Part shown: one piece after another, positions 42,902-51,091 of the stretch
How positions within the stretch are numbered: the stretch's first letter is position 1
How the letters are laid out: every line of letters begins with the position of its first letter
DNA from: Bradyrhizobium sp. AUGA SZCCT0158
Lineage (GTDB): Bacteria > Pseudomonadota > Alphaproteobacteria > Rhizobiales > Xanthobacteraceae
DNA: 64,000 nucleotides
NCBI RefSeq assembly: GCF_018130065.1
Contig: NZ_JAFCME010000016.1
Location: 62,001 to 126,000, forward strand
Reading direction: 5' to 3'
Program-made: the position numbers and the translations under genes
The notes under the pieces: generated by a model
Told to the model about the DNA's origin: nothing
Database searches by the model: none
The model's input: the letters and a program-made list of their open reading frames with translations, nothing else

Positions 42902-43659
42902 GCCTCGCTGCCGGCCTTCACAGCGTTGCCGGTGGCGCCGAACTTGCGACCCGCAGTTGGCAGCGAGACCCCGGCGGGCCAGCGGATGGCATGAATTTTC
43001 CGGGATTTCGGAATCTTGGTGACGTTCAGTCCGTCGGACTGGTTTCCGCCGCGGCAATAGATCCAGTTCGCATCCTCGCTTTCATAGAGCGTGATGTGAC
43101 CCCCGCCGGTGCGGGTATAGATCAGCACCGCGCCAGGCGTCGGAACCGAAAGCTTCTGGCCCCACGATGCCCAGTCCAGCGACGACAACGGCGCCTTGCT
43201 CGGCTTGATGCCGTTCACGGCCATGACGTAGGCCAGCTGCAGGCCGCACCACGGGATGCTGTCGTGATTGTACCAACCGACGTTGCCCTTCAAGTCCGGA
43301 TATCGACGCACGATTTCATGTGCCATTTCGATGATGAATGGGTTGTCCTTGCTGCCCGGCGCCTCCTTGAGACCAGTCAGGGCCCGCATGGTGGCGAGCC
43401 ACGGCGCGACCTTCATCACGGACGTTGGCGGGGCGATCTTATCCAAGGCCGCGGCGGTCGGGCCGTCGACAATCCCGTCAGGCTTCAGGCCGTGGGCCGC
43501 CTCGAACGCCTTCAGAGCCGTCTGCGTGACGGGACCGAACTCACCATCAGCCTGGATATCGCGGCCGTCATTGCGGAGGGCAAGCTGGACGGCGGTTACG
43601 GCGGGCCCGATAGCGCCGAGGCGCAACGGACCGGCCGCTACAAGAGCAGCAATGGTCAT
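42898..43659 (-). CDS. Endolysin: peptidoglycan-binding domain plus NlpC/CHAP-like amidase
   Basis: The 253-residue protein starts with a peptidoglycan-binding repeat (GAIGPAVTAVQLALRNDGRDI, DGEFGPVTQTALKAFEA). The rest has an active-site cysteine region SIPWCGLQLAYVM and a histidine in GGGHITLYES, matching the TIGR02594/CHAP type of cysteine amidase. No signal peptide is evident, so a holin is needed for release. It heads the lysis cassette. Confidence 0.82.
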   Translation of the reverse strand: MTIAALVAAGPLRLGAIGPAVTAVQLALRNDGRDIQADGEFGPVTQTALKAFEAAHGLKPDGIVDGPTAAALDKIAPPTSVMKVAPWLATMRALTGLKEAPGSKDNPFIIEMAHEIVRRYPDLKGNVGWYNHDSIPWCGLQLAYVMAVNGIKPSKAPLSSLDWASWGQKLSVPTPGAVLIYTRTGGGHITLYESEDANWIYCRGGNQSDGLNVTKIPKSRKIHAIRWPAGVSLPTAGRKFGATGNAVKAGSEA

Positions 43660-43670
43660 GGGGATATTCT

Positions 43671-43715
43671 CCGTTTTCAGGGTTTTCGCTGTGGGGTTGT
43701 GGTGGTAGGAAGCGC
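43671..43715. repeat. Direct repeat copy 1
   Basis: The 45 bases ending GTGGTGGTAGGAAGCGC recur at 43979-44023 with three or so differences. This copy lies in the leader of the 43733 reading frame, divergent from the endolysin start. Confidence 0.85.
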
Positions 43716-43732
43716 GGCTTCAGGAGAACCGC

Positions 43733-43870
43733 ATGCCGATTCCGGACCAGGAAAGCTCGAAAATCGAAGCTTGGATGGAACGAAACCCGTGGTCTTATTG
43801 GGCTCTAGTGGGTGTCGTGGGCTTGTGGACGGTTGGCTGGGTTATGATTCTGCTCCTCTGGCCGGCGTAG
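43733..43870 (+). CDS. 45-residue single-helix membrane protein
   Basis: The frame MPIPDQESSKIEAWMERNPW continues with a hydrophobic stretch rich in Trp (YWALVGVVGLWTVGWVMILL) and a TAG at 43870. It is on the strand opposite the late genes, between the two direct repeats, so it may be a small moron gene. Confidence 0.5.
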   Translation: MPIPDQESSKIEAWMERNPWSYWALVGVVGLWTVGWVMILLLWPA

Positions 43871-43978
43871 CCGTGACGCCAGGCGATTAGAACGCTCTCG
43901 TGTTCTTGTGAGCGTCGGGGTGTGATCGGACTTCCGGGAGCCCCGCGAGCGCAAGCCGCCACGACATGGCAATTTCTC

Positions 43979-44023
43979 CGATTTCAGGGGTTTTCGCCGT
44001 GGGGTTGTGGTGGTAGGAAGCGC
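43979..44023. repeat. Direct repeat copy 2, leader of the methyltransferase gene
   Basis: This is the second copy of the repeat at 43671-43715. Its last bases, GGTAGGAAGCGCAA, form the ribosome binding region of the methyltransferase start at 44026, and the first copy plays the same part for the 43733 frame. The repeat may include a promoter. Confidence 0.85.
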
Positions 44024-44025
44024 AA

Positions 44026-44739
44026 ATGAGAGATGTTGTGACCGGGTTTTACGTTGACGTTCTGGAACGGCTGATGGCCGCCGGAACCGTCTCAGTTTCC
44101 GATAGTGTTTTGGTGGTCTGCGGCGGCCCGTTGGACGAACGGGTAATGAGGAAGATCGGATTTACGGACTACACCATCACCAACCTTGACAACGGGATGG
44201 CGAACCATCGGCAGGACGCTGAAAACCTTGCCTATGAGGACGGATCGTTTGACGTTGTGATCGTTCACGCCGGGCTGCATCACTGCTATTCGCCACACCG
44301 CGCCCTGCTTGAGATGTACCGGGTGTGCCGAAAGTGCGCCGTTGCCTTTGAGGCCCGCGATAATCTTGCCATGCGGGTTGCTGTCCGGCTCGGCCTAACG
44401 ATGGACTACGAAATCACCAGCACAGTCGACGGCAGAGGAGGCGTGGCCGATACTGGTGTTCCGAATTTCATCTACCGATGGACCGAACGAGAGGTGCTGA
44501 AGACGATTGTCAGCTTTGACCCGTCGCGCGTTCCCAACATAAAGTTCTTTCACGATCTCCGCATTCCTGTCGCTAGGTTCACGGCGAGCGGCAATCGATG
44601 GTTACGCGCCGTTGGACTTTTGATCGAGCCTCTTTCAAGGCTAATCGCTGCAACCGCGCCCAGCCAGTGCAACGAATTTGCCTTTGCCATAGCGAAAGAC
44701 GGCGGCAAGCAGCCGTGGATACCTAAAGAACCCGCATGA
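44026..44739 (+). CDS. Class I SAM-dependent methyltransferase (phage moron)
   Basis: The 237-residue protein has the Methyltransf_11-type motifs: VLVVCGGPLDERVMRKIGF (SAM loop, atypical), DAENLAYEDGSFDVVIVHAGLHHC and SPHRALLEMYRVCRKC. Its target is unknown. It is the largest gene against the strand of the late operon and overlaps the 3' end of the tail collar gene by 17 bases. These are features of a moron that alters the lysogen. Confidence 0.75.
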   Translation: MRDVVTGFYVDVLERLMAAGTVSVSDSVLVVCGGPLDERVMRKIGFTDYTITNLDNGMANHRQDAENLAYEDGSFDVVIVHAGLHHCYSPHRALLEMYRVCRKCAVAFEARDNLAMRVAVRLGLTMDYEITSTVDGRGGVADTGVPNFIYRWTEREVLKTIVSFDPSRVPNIKFFHDLRIPVARFTASGNRWLRAVGLLIEPLSRLIAATAPSQCNEFAFAIAKDGGKQPWIPKEPA

Positions 44740-45847
44740 TGTAGTTGCAGACGATGCTCGGCTGCACGTTATTATGGGCTGCTCCGCCTCCTGCGCTGGC
44801 ATTGGTGATGGTGATGCCCGTGAACGACGAACCAGTCGTCGTTGACGAAGCATTGCCTCCTGGATTGAGATTGCCCAAGGCTTGCCCACCATCGTTGGAG
44901 CGCTCTGAATGCGTATGGCCCGGATCATTCAGCGTGTTGGCATGGGTGTGTGCCGGCATCTGAGCTGCCGAGAGCGTGATTAACTCAGAACCGCCCGTCC
45001 CGCCCGCGCCAAGGGTAGTGAAAACTGCCCCAGTAATACGTCCAATACCGGCATCGGCCGCAACAGAAGTTCGCCCCCGCTTGTCCGGAAGCTTGAACGT
45101 CGATCCACTGGAGCTTCCATAGTTGGTGCCGATCAAGGCAAACAAGGCTGCATAGATCGTTCGATCCAGATCCTGCCCGATCGGGAACGCGAATGCGCTG
45201 TTCGGCGCTGTCGGTCCCCAGAAATCCATGCCAGACGCCAGAGGCACATTGTAGGGGTTGCCGAACATGCCGTGCAAGTAAAACACCTGGTCGGAATGGT
45301 TGTAGAGCGCAAGATACGGCGTTCCCTGGATCAGGACGCCCGGCAGGAAGTCGGTGCCGGGCGCGGCGCGCAGCGGCTTGGCGCCGAGACCGTCGACATT
45401 GAGTGTCGGCGCAGCGCCTGAGGTCGCATGCGGCGCAAAGGCAATGATGTTCCCGTTCAGACGCGCCAGGGTGTCATAGACCCGGTAACTCGCCACCGTG
45501 TAAGCGGTCGACGACCCGCCGGTAACGATCGCGCCGGAAATATCGTCCGGAACTGCCGATCGCGCCGCCAGCGTGCCGGACATGATCTCCTTGGTGCCGG
45601 CACCGAAAGTGCCCTTGGTTTCCTCGACCGTCGTCAAAGTCATTTCGTTGGTAGCGCTGTAGGTCCCGATGCCGGTCCAGAACGCAACACCCGGCTCAAC
45701 CACAGATATGAACGTGGTGTCCCCCACCGACATGAAGGCGGAGAATGCATTGTAGGAACCATCAACCGCGCCCGCGAGCGCATAAGGGCCGTTGCCGGCC
45801 GTGATGGTGCGCTCGAGGATGCGCGCCTTCGGGCGTTTGAATGCCAT
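44723..45847 (-). CDS. Tail fibre protein with phage tail collar domain
   Basis: The 374-residue protein has an N-terminal domain (MAFKRPKARILERTITAGNG to about residue 105) that is shared with the upstream fibre gene. Then comes a tail-collar domain (GMDFWGPTAPNSAFAFPIGQ and FKLPDKRGRTSVAAD), a His-rich MPAHTHANTLNDPGHTHSE segment and a C-terminus ending NYIMRVL. The HxH segment probably binds metal along the fibre, as in T4 short-tail-fibre relatives. It is the last structural gene. Confidence 0.85.
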   Translation of the reverse strand: MAFKRPKARILERTITAGNGPYALAGAVDGSYNAFSAFMSVGDTTFISVVEPGVAFWTGIGTYSATNEMTLTTVEETKGTFGAGTKEIMSGTLAARSAVPDDISGAIVTGGSSTAYTVASYRVYDTLARLNGNIIAFAPHATSGAAPTLNVDGLGAKPLRAAPGTDFLPGVLIQGTPYLALYNHSDQVFYLHGMFGNPYNVPLASGMDFWGPTAPNSAFAFPIGQDLDRTIYAALFALIGTNYGSSSGSTFKLPDKRGRTSVAADAGIGRITGAVFTTLGAGGTGGSELITLSAAQMPAHTHANTLNDPGHTHSERSNDGGQALGNLNPGGNASSTTTGSSFTGITITNASAGGGAAHNNVQPSIVCNYIMRVL

Positions 45848-45879
45848 GTGTCAAAATCTCTGATGGTGATGGTGGACGA

Positions 45880-46065
45880 TCAAGTCAAAGGCTTCCCGCA
45901 AGAATGCCCTGCAGGTCGACCGTAATTGTTCTCCCCGGTCAACTCGGTGTCCGACCGTGCGGGTATTGAAACCTTTGCGCCGCAGCTTCCCCCGCAGCCC
46001 TGGAGACGATGCGTTGGTCCAGACATCGGATTGAGGATACCGGCATCCGCTTGCTTGATCACCAC
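45880..46065 (-). CDS. Possible 61-residue protein between the two fibre genes
   Basis: The frame begins at a GTG (46065), five bases after the upstream stop, and reads MVIKQADAGILNPMSGPTHR with three cysteines (GCGGSCG). The rest is polar. Size and spacing fit the phage operon. I do not recognise it. Confidence 0.4.
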   Translation of the reverse strand: MVIKQADAGILNPMSGPTHRLQGCGGSCGAKVSIPARSDTELTGENNYGRPAGHSCGKPLT

Positions 46066-46069
46066 CCGC

Positions 46070-47374
46070 TCAACCCATCAATTCTTCAACAGACGCGTTG
46101 TAATTTGCCGTTACCACATTGATGCCGCCCACGTTCGTCGCCTGTTGAGACTTATAAGTTAAAGCCGAAATTGAGTTGGCCTTGTCCCAAGCGTGATAAG
46201 CGCCAGCGCCGAAGTAACCCGTTCCACCAGTGGAATTGAAAGCCCCGACACCAAGGGCATGGATTGGCGTGGAATTTCGCAACATTTGGAAAGTGCCCTG
46301 CATATTGTTGCCAGCGCTGTTGGTGATCTGTGCGTTAAAGGCCGCCTCCACCTTCATGATGTTGGCAGCGTTTGTTGGCGTGAACGAAATCGAAGTGCCC
46401 GGCACATCCACAAAGCTCGTAGAGCCACTGGCACCGCCATTGCTGATGACGAAAGCAGCCTGCACCACGTCCCCGGGCTTCTTGATGCCGGGGCCGAACG
46501 TGACGATGCTATTTAGGTTTGTCGTTGTCCAAGTGCCGGCCGTAGCAACGCCGCTCGAATTCCAATCGACGTAGCCGAGTATTCGGAACGCCTTATTCGT
46601 AACGGCAGCACCGGAGGTATAGTGCTGTCCTGCGCTGTTTCCTGCCGCGACGGCCTGCAGACTTGAGCCGATGCCGTGCTCATTGAGCGAAAAAATGCGG
46701 GTCGTCGTGGAGGCGTTGAAAACGCCGAGGCGGAACGTGCCGCCGTCATTCCATCCCGTAATCCAGAGCCGCCCCGCGGTCGCACTGATAAAGCCGCAAG
46801 TCGACGTGGAAGGAACGACAACAGAAACCCCGACCGGTATTTCCAACGTCGTGGGGGTATTCGGTGAGGCTGTCAAAGACGAATTGCGGAATGAAAGCGC
46901 GATCGGCGTCGTCGCCGTCGGGTCGTTGCCGTCCGCGTCCTTGAGCGCGATCGTTAACGCACCCGCCGAAGCTGTGACCGCAAATGATACATTCTGTAAT
47001 TCATCTATAGCGGCGCCGAGATTGGCCCGAACCTGCGCCCGCCGCGCCGCCGAGAGCGCCTGCGCCCCGTCGACCAGCAGCGTCGACAACGCCGGCTGGC
47101 CCATGAAAACTTCCTTCGTGCCACCGGACGAGAACGTGCCTTTATTCTCCTTGGTGGTCGTGACCGTGATCTCGTTGGTCGCGCTGTAGGTCAGGATTCC
47201 CGATCGGAACGCGACGCCAGGCTCGACGACGCCGCCGATCGTCGTATCCCCGACGCTCATGAATGCCGAGAACGCATTGAACGATGTATCGACGGCGCCC
47301 GTCACCGTGAACACGGTCTGGCTATTCGAAGTGGAATGCTCGAGCACGCGGTCGCGCGGAGGAACGAAGGCCAT
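46070..47374 (-). CDS. Tail fibre-like protein with N-terminal domain shared with the next fibre
   Basis: Starting at 47374 (MAFVPPRDRVLEHS), the 434-residue protein repeats the N-terminal plan of the 44723 gene: AVDxSxNAFSAFMSVGDTT and VVEPGVAF, then TYSATNE and KGTF. The C-terminal 300 residues are beta-rich and differ completely. The shared domain probably attaches both fibres to the same tail-tip site. Confidence 0.75.
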   Translation of the reverse strand: MAFVPPRDRVLEHSTSNSQTVFTVTGAVDTSFNAFSAFMSVGDTTIGGVVEPGVAFRSGILTYSATNEITVTTTKENKGTFSSGGTKEVFMGQPALSTLLVDGAQALSAARRAQVRANLGAAIDELQNVSFAVTASAGALTIALKDADGNDPTATTPIALSFRNSSLTASPNTPTTLEIPVGVSVVVPSTSTCGFISATAGRLWITGWNDGGTFRLGVFNASTTTRIFSLNEHGIGSSLQAVAAGNSAGQHYTSGAAVTNKAFRILGYVDWNSSGVATAGTWTTTNLNSIVTFGPGIKKPGDVVQAAFVISNGGASGSTSFVDVPGTSISFTPTNAANIMKVEAAFNAQITNSAGNNMQGTFQMLRNSTPIHALGVGAFNSTGGTGYFGAGAYHAWDKANSISALTYKSQQATNVGGINVVTANYNASVEELMG

Positions 47375-47375
47375 C

Positions 47376-48158
47376 TCAGATCCTCTCGTCGATGCGAAGC
47401 TGCTTGCCGAACAGGTCGAAGATCGCGCCAAACGTCACCGGCGTGATATCGGTGACCAGGCCATAGATCGACGCGCGCGGCAGGTTCGTGCTCTCGGTAT
47501 CCGTCATCAGCAGCACGTTGCGGCGGCGCCCACAGACGCGGTCCATGCGTTCGACCAGGCCATAGCGCTGGGCCTCGTTCACCCACTGGAAATTCAGGTC
47601 GACGCGCCGGAAATAATTGTCATCCCAAATCAGCGTCATGCCCGACGATGTCGGCGCCACCCGGGAGCGGTCGATGTGCTGGACTGAGCTGCCCGGCGCG
47701 AAATTGTAGGCAAAGCTTTCGCTCAAGCCGTCGACGATGCATCCTGCTTCGACGAAGTCGGCATCGGGATCATCGATGTCGACGCGGCAGTAGCGCCAGG
47801 CGTCCGGCGCCGGCGGCCGATGGACCAGCGACCCATATTCGACGTCAAACGAAGGATCGCCCGACGACAACGTGCCGGTATCGAGGATGTCACCGGCAGC
47901 CCCCGTGACGTCGATCGAGTTCAGCCGCAACCTGATCGTCGCATTAGTCCCGCAGGTCAGGCCGAACACACCGACCGTATCGGCCGAGATCACGGCCCCC
48001 TTGTCGAGTACGAAATAAGCTGCCGAATTAAGGCTGCGCCAGCGTTCCGAAGGGTGCGGCGTCAGAAGGTTCGACGCCGGCATCACCAGCACCTGGCTGG
48101 AAGCCCCGACCGTCGCGCCGTCAGCCTGGTTGTCGATTACGAGTGCCGCGTTAGCCAT
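47376..48158 (-). CDS. Tail-tip associated protein of unknown function
   Basis: The 260-residue protein is beta-rich (SSQVLVMPASNLLTPHPSERW, WRYCRVDIDDPDADFVEAG). It ends two bases before the next fibre gene and overlaps the end of the 48151 gene start region. The order tape measure, small proteins, large tail protein, this protein, fibres supports a role in the distal tail. Confidence 0.65.
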   Translation of the reverse strand: MANAALVIDNQADGATVGASSQVLVMPASNLLTPHPSERWRSLNSAAYFVLDKGAVISADTVGVFGLTCGTNATIRLRLNSIDVTGAAGDILDTGTLSSGDPSFDVEYGSLVHRPPAPDAWRYCRVDIDDPDADFVEAGCIVDGLSESFAYNFAPGSSVQHIDRSRVAPTSSGMTLIWDDNYFRRVDLNFQWVNEAQRYGLVERMDRVCGRRRNVLLMTDTESTNLPRASIYGLVTDITPVTFGAIFDLFGKQLRIDERI

Positions 48159-49740
48159 AGGCGGCGACCTCGACGCTGTCGATCACGCCATCTGCGACCA
48201 CGACGTTCACAGCCGTCTCGACGAGGATCATGGCGCGACCCTGGCTGAGGTCGAAGCGCGGATGGGTGATCTCGATCTCGTCGCCGACATCGCGCCGCAA
48301 TGCCTTGCGTGGCACCGTTGCCCGATAGATTGCTCGTGTGGTCTTGAACAGATCGATCAACCGCGCAGCTTCCGTGGCGGCATCGCTCTGGCTCCGGAAA
48401 TACGACTGCACGGGATCGCGGTCCTGCGCGAAGGGATGGTCGGTCTGGATCGTGGCGGACGTCGCTTCAGCCAACCGGACCTGCTCCGCAAGGAACGCCC
48501 GCCGCGCGGCCGTGACACCGCCCGCAAGGTCGGAGGTCTGTACCGTCCAGTTGCGCTGGTACGGCACGCGCCAGCGGTAGCGCGGCGGCTGGTACGCGGA
48601 AGGCAACGGTTCGCGCTTGATGTCCCCACCAAGCATATCGCCTCGGTTGAATCGCGCCACAGGCGTGCCTGTGGGCGCGCCGAAGATACGGACTTCAAAC
48701 GTACCATCCAGCTTGTGACCACCCCACCCGCCGATGCCGCTCATGATGTTCTGGATGAAGGCTGCGACCGTGAGATTGTCATCCGGGGACACGAAGTAAT
48801 CGATTGGCGCCGGCTGCGCCGAATTCACGGCCGTAAATGACGCGGCATCGAGATCGGCTGCCGTCAACACCGTACGATTGATCAGTGCCCATTCCACGAT
48901 GTCGGCAGTTGTTTCGATGAATCCCGCCGAATTCTCGCCCTGCACGTCCGCTGTGATCTGGCCGTTAGCGGCGATGCCAAGCTTGAAAAGCCCCAGCGCC
49001 TTGCAGGTCCCGTATTGGCCGGCCGTGATGCCGGCAGCCGCCAGTGCCGCGTACGTCGGATAGTCGCTGCCCGCGGTGACCGCCGCGCCCTTGTCATAGA
49101 CGGCATCGATCGCCTGGATGGACCCGTCGTGCACCTGATAGATCAGAAGGCTGGGCACCACCAGAACCGCTGTGACATTGCGCGGTTTACCCAGACACAG
49201 CGGCTTGCGCTTGCCGGTCAGGTCCGCGGTACCGTCTGCGCCACCGGTACCGCCGTAGACGTTCGGCTGCAGCGGCACCTCGAGCTTGTAGGAGAAGTCG
49301 ACCAGGTCGATGGTAATCGCGTCGGTATCGATGTTCCAGCCTGTCGCGGTGACGCGGGCCAGGGTGAAAGCCTCATCATAGGAAGCATCCCGCCTGCCGA
49401 CCTTCAGCGTGATCGGGCGGCCGTCGATTGCATAGGAGAGCGGCAGGAAATCATACGTGGCATCGGCGTTGTCTATGACCAGCCGGCCGGTGCCGGTAGT
49501 GAACTGGCCGATATCGCCCTGCATGATCGACCGCTGGAACGTAAAGCTCTTCAGCACGCCGCGGAACGGCTGGTTCGGCAAAGCGTCGGTCGGCAGCGTG
49601 GCATAGCCAGATCCCGTCGAGACGTAGATCTTCAGCGTCAGGGACGCTTCCAGATCCATGATAAGATCGAAATAACAGCGCACGTCCCGGCCATCGGCCG
49701 AGTACGGCACCGCACATTCGGGAACCGCGGAATACATCAT
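48151..49740 (-). CDS. Large tail-tip protein
   Basis: The 529-residue protein contains beta-rich domains (FRGVLKSFTFQRSIMQGDIG, GRLVIDNADATYDFLPLSYA) and a later segment FNRGDMLGGDIKREPLPSAY. It has the size and position of tail-tip or baseplate hub proteins in siphoviruses. I cannot assign it to a named family with certainty. It overlaps both neighbours by a few bases. Confidence 0.65.
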   Translation of the reverse strand: MMYSAVPECAVPYSADGRDVRCYFDLIMDLEASLTLKIYVSTGSGYATLPTDALPNQPFRGVLKSFTFQRSIMQGDIGQFTTGTGRLVIDNADATYDFLPLSYAIDGRPITLKVGRRDASYDEAFTLARVTATGWNIDTDAITIDLVDFSYKLEVPLQPNVYGGTGGADGTADLTGKRKPLCLGKPRNVTAVLVVPSLLIYQVHDGSIQAIDAVYDKGAAVTAGSDYPTYAALAAAGITAGQYGTCKALGLFKLGIAANGQITADVQGENSAGFIETTADIVEWALINRTVLTAADLDAASFTAVNSAQPAPIDYFVSPDDNLTVAAFIQNIMSGIGGWGGHKLDGTFEVRIFGAPTGTPVARFNRGDMLGGDIKREPLPSAYQPPRYRWRVPYQRNWTVQTSDLAGGVTAARRAFLAEQVRLAEATSATIQTDHPFAQDRDPVQSYFRSQSDAATEAARLIDLFKTTRAIYRATVPRKALRRDVGDEIEITHPRFDLSQGRAMILVETAVNVVVADGVIDSVEVAAYG

Positions 49741-50213
49741 GACCTATCCGTCAAAACCCAAGGTTCTATTTCTGCGAAATAGGCGATCGGAACCTGCGAG
49801 GCCTCAAGCATCCGGTCCCATCCCGTGGACCCGACACCCTGAGCAGAACCTAGACCCGATGCGCGCGCCGTAGCCGCACCGGCACGCAGGCCGAGCACTG
49901 TCGAGGTCCCCGCGGCCGTGGCCTTGGCGGCGCGCGCTGCCTTGCCTGTGACCGTGCCCAGACCCGTCGATGACGCCTTGGCTGCACGCGCGGCCTTGCC
50001 CGCGACCGTCGTCAGACCCGTCGATGACGCCTTGGCTGCTCGCGCGGCCTTGCCCGTGGCGACCCCTACGCCGGTCGATGACGCGTTGGTGGCGAGCGCC
50101 GCCTTGCCGGAGACCGTCGATGAACCCGATGCGGCACCGAGCGCCTTCCCGACCCCCGACCGAGTCCCCGTGTCGGTGAACGGCAGGACAAGGAATGGCT
50201 TGATGAGAAACAT
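49737..50213 (-). CDS. Repeat protein of the tail region
   Basis: The 158-residue product has a short start (MFLIKPFLVLPFTDTG) and then at least four tandem units of 18 residues of the type GKAARAAKASSTGLxTVA, followed by a unique tail ending EPWVLTDRS. At the DNA level the period is exactly 54 bases (for instance GACGCCTTG-type repeats at 49972, 50026 and 50080). Composition suggests an elongated or glycine-linked structure, such as a fibre shaft. Confidence 0.7.
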   Translation of the reverse strand: MFLIKPFLVLPFTDTGTRSGVGKALGAASGSSTVSGKAALATNASSTGVGVATGKAARAAKASSTGLTTVAGKAARAAKASSTGLGTVTGKAARAAKATAAGTSTVLGLRAGAATARASGLGSAQGVGSTGWDRMLEASQVPIAYFAEIEPWVLTDRS

Positions 50214-50245
50214 CGACCCTCAAATTGCCGTCTGACGGCCGCGCT

Positions 50246-50674
50246 TCAGTCTTCGGTGACGGTCGATTCCTTGCGGATCGTCGGCGGAACGGTCGCCGCG
50301 ATGACGATGTTCGGCGTCAAGGTTCCGGAATATAGAATCTTGCCCGAGCCGCTCGCGGCCGTGCCGATCGAGAAGTGGGTTGCCGTCTCACTGCCGCTCG
50401 AACAGATCGGAAAGTCGACGTCGGCAACCGGCGAAACGCTGTTGGCCGTCACCGTAAAGCCGGCCGCGCTGCGCGCAACACCGACCCGGGCATAAGGCGT
50501 GTAGGTGCACTCGCTTGTCGTCTGGTTCCCGGACTCAGCAGGGTCTGCGGTGTGAAGGCCAAAATACAAAGTCGCCAGCGGCGAGGACGCCGCGTTGTCG
50601 GCGATGTTGGCAATCGTCGTGCCCTGAAACAGTAGTTTCATGAGATCGTTTTCGAACGTATCGCCCTTGGACAT
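50246..50674 (-). CDS. Phage protein, paralogue of the 50699 gene product
   Basis: The 142-residue protein has LYFGLHTADPAESGNQTTSE and YTPYARVGVARS, then a beta-rich tail. The neighbouring 50699 product has LYLSLHTDDPGDTGSHANEV and GGGYARQPLSG at the same places, so the two genes are related. I recall the family in tail gene clusters of rhizobial and Pseudomonas phages. Its role is unknown. Confidence 0.7.
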   Translation of the reverse strand: MSKGDTFENDLMKLLFQGTTIANIADNAASSPLATLYFGLHTADPAESGNQTTSECTYTPYARVGVARSAAGFTVTANSVSPVADVDFPICSSGSETATHFSIGTAASGSGKILYSGTLTPNIVIAATVPPTIRKESTVTED

Positions 50675-50698
50675 CGTCGTCTCCTTGACGTTTGAGGA

Positions 50699-51091
50699 TC
50701 AGGTCAGCCGTAGCCGCAGCTGCCCGACCGGTATCTGCAGCGGCTGCCCCGACGTGATGGTGCGCGGCAACGCCGGCGAGCCGGGGCAGACCATGTTGCC
50801 GCCGGTAAGCGCATCCTCGACGGCGAGATACGTGATGGTGCCCCAATCGGCGCTTGCGGGCCCAAAGGTGATCAGCGTGGTGTTCACTGAAAAACCCGAA
50901 GCATCAGCGGCGCCCATGACACCGGACAACGGCTGGCGGGCATAACCGCCGCCAGAAACCTCGTTGGCGTGCGAGCCGGTATCACCCGGATCATCCGTGT
51001 GCAGCGACAGATAGAGCGCCGGAGGCGAATAGGCCGCGACGCCGTTGAGGTCGTCGAGGATTTTCTTGCGGATGTACCGTGTCCCGCTCAT
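50699..51091 (-). CDS. Phage protein, paralogue of the 50246 gene product
   Basis: The ATG at 51091 overlaps the tape-measure stop (TGATGA). The 130-residue product starts SGTRYIRKKILDDLNGVAAY and shares the HTxDPxxxGxxxxE core with its neighbour. Position directly after the tape measure suggests a distal tail component. Confidence 0.7.
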   Translation of the reverse strand: MSGTRYIRKKILDDLNGVAAYSPPALYLSLHTDDPGDTGSHANEVSGGGYARQPLSGVMGAADASGFSVNTTLITFGPASADWGTITYLAVEDALTGGNMVCPGSPALPRTITSGQPLQIPVGQLRLRLT

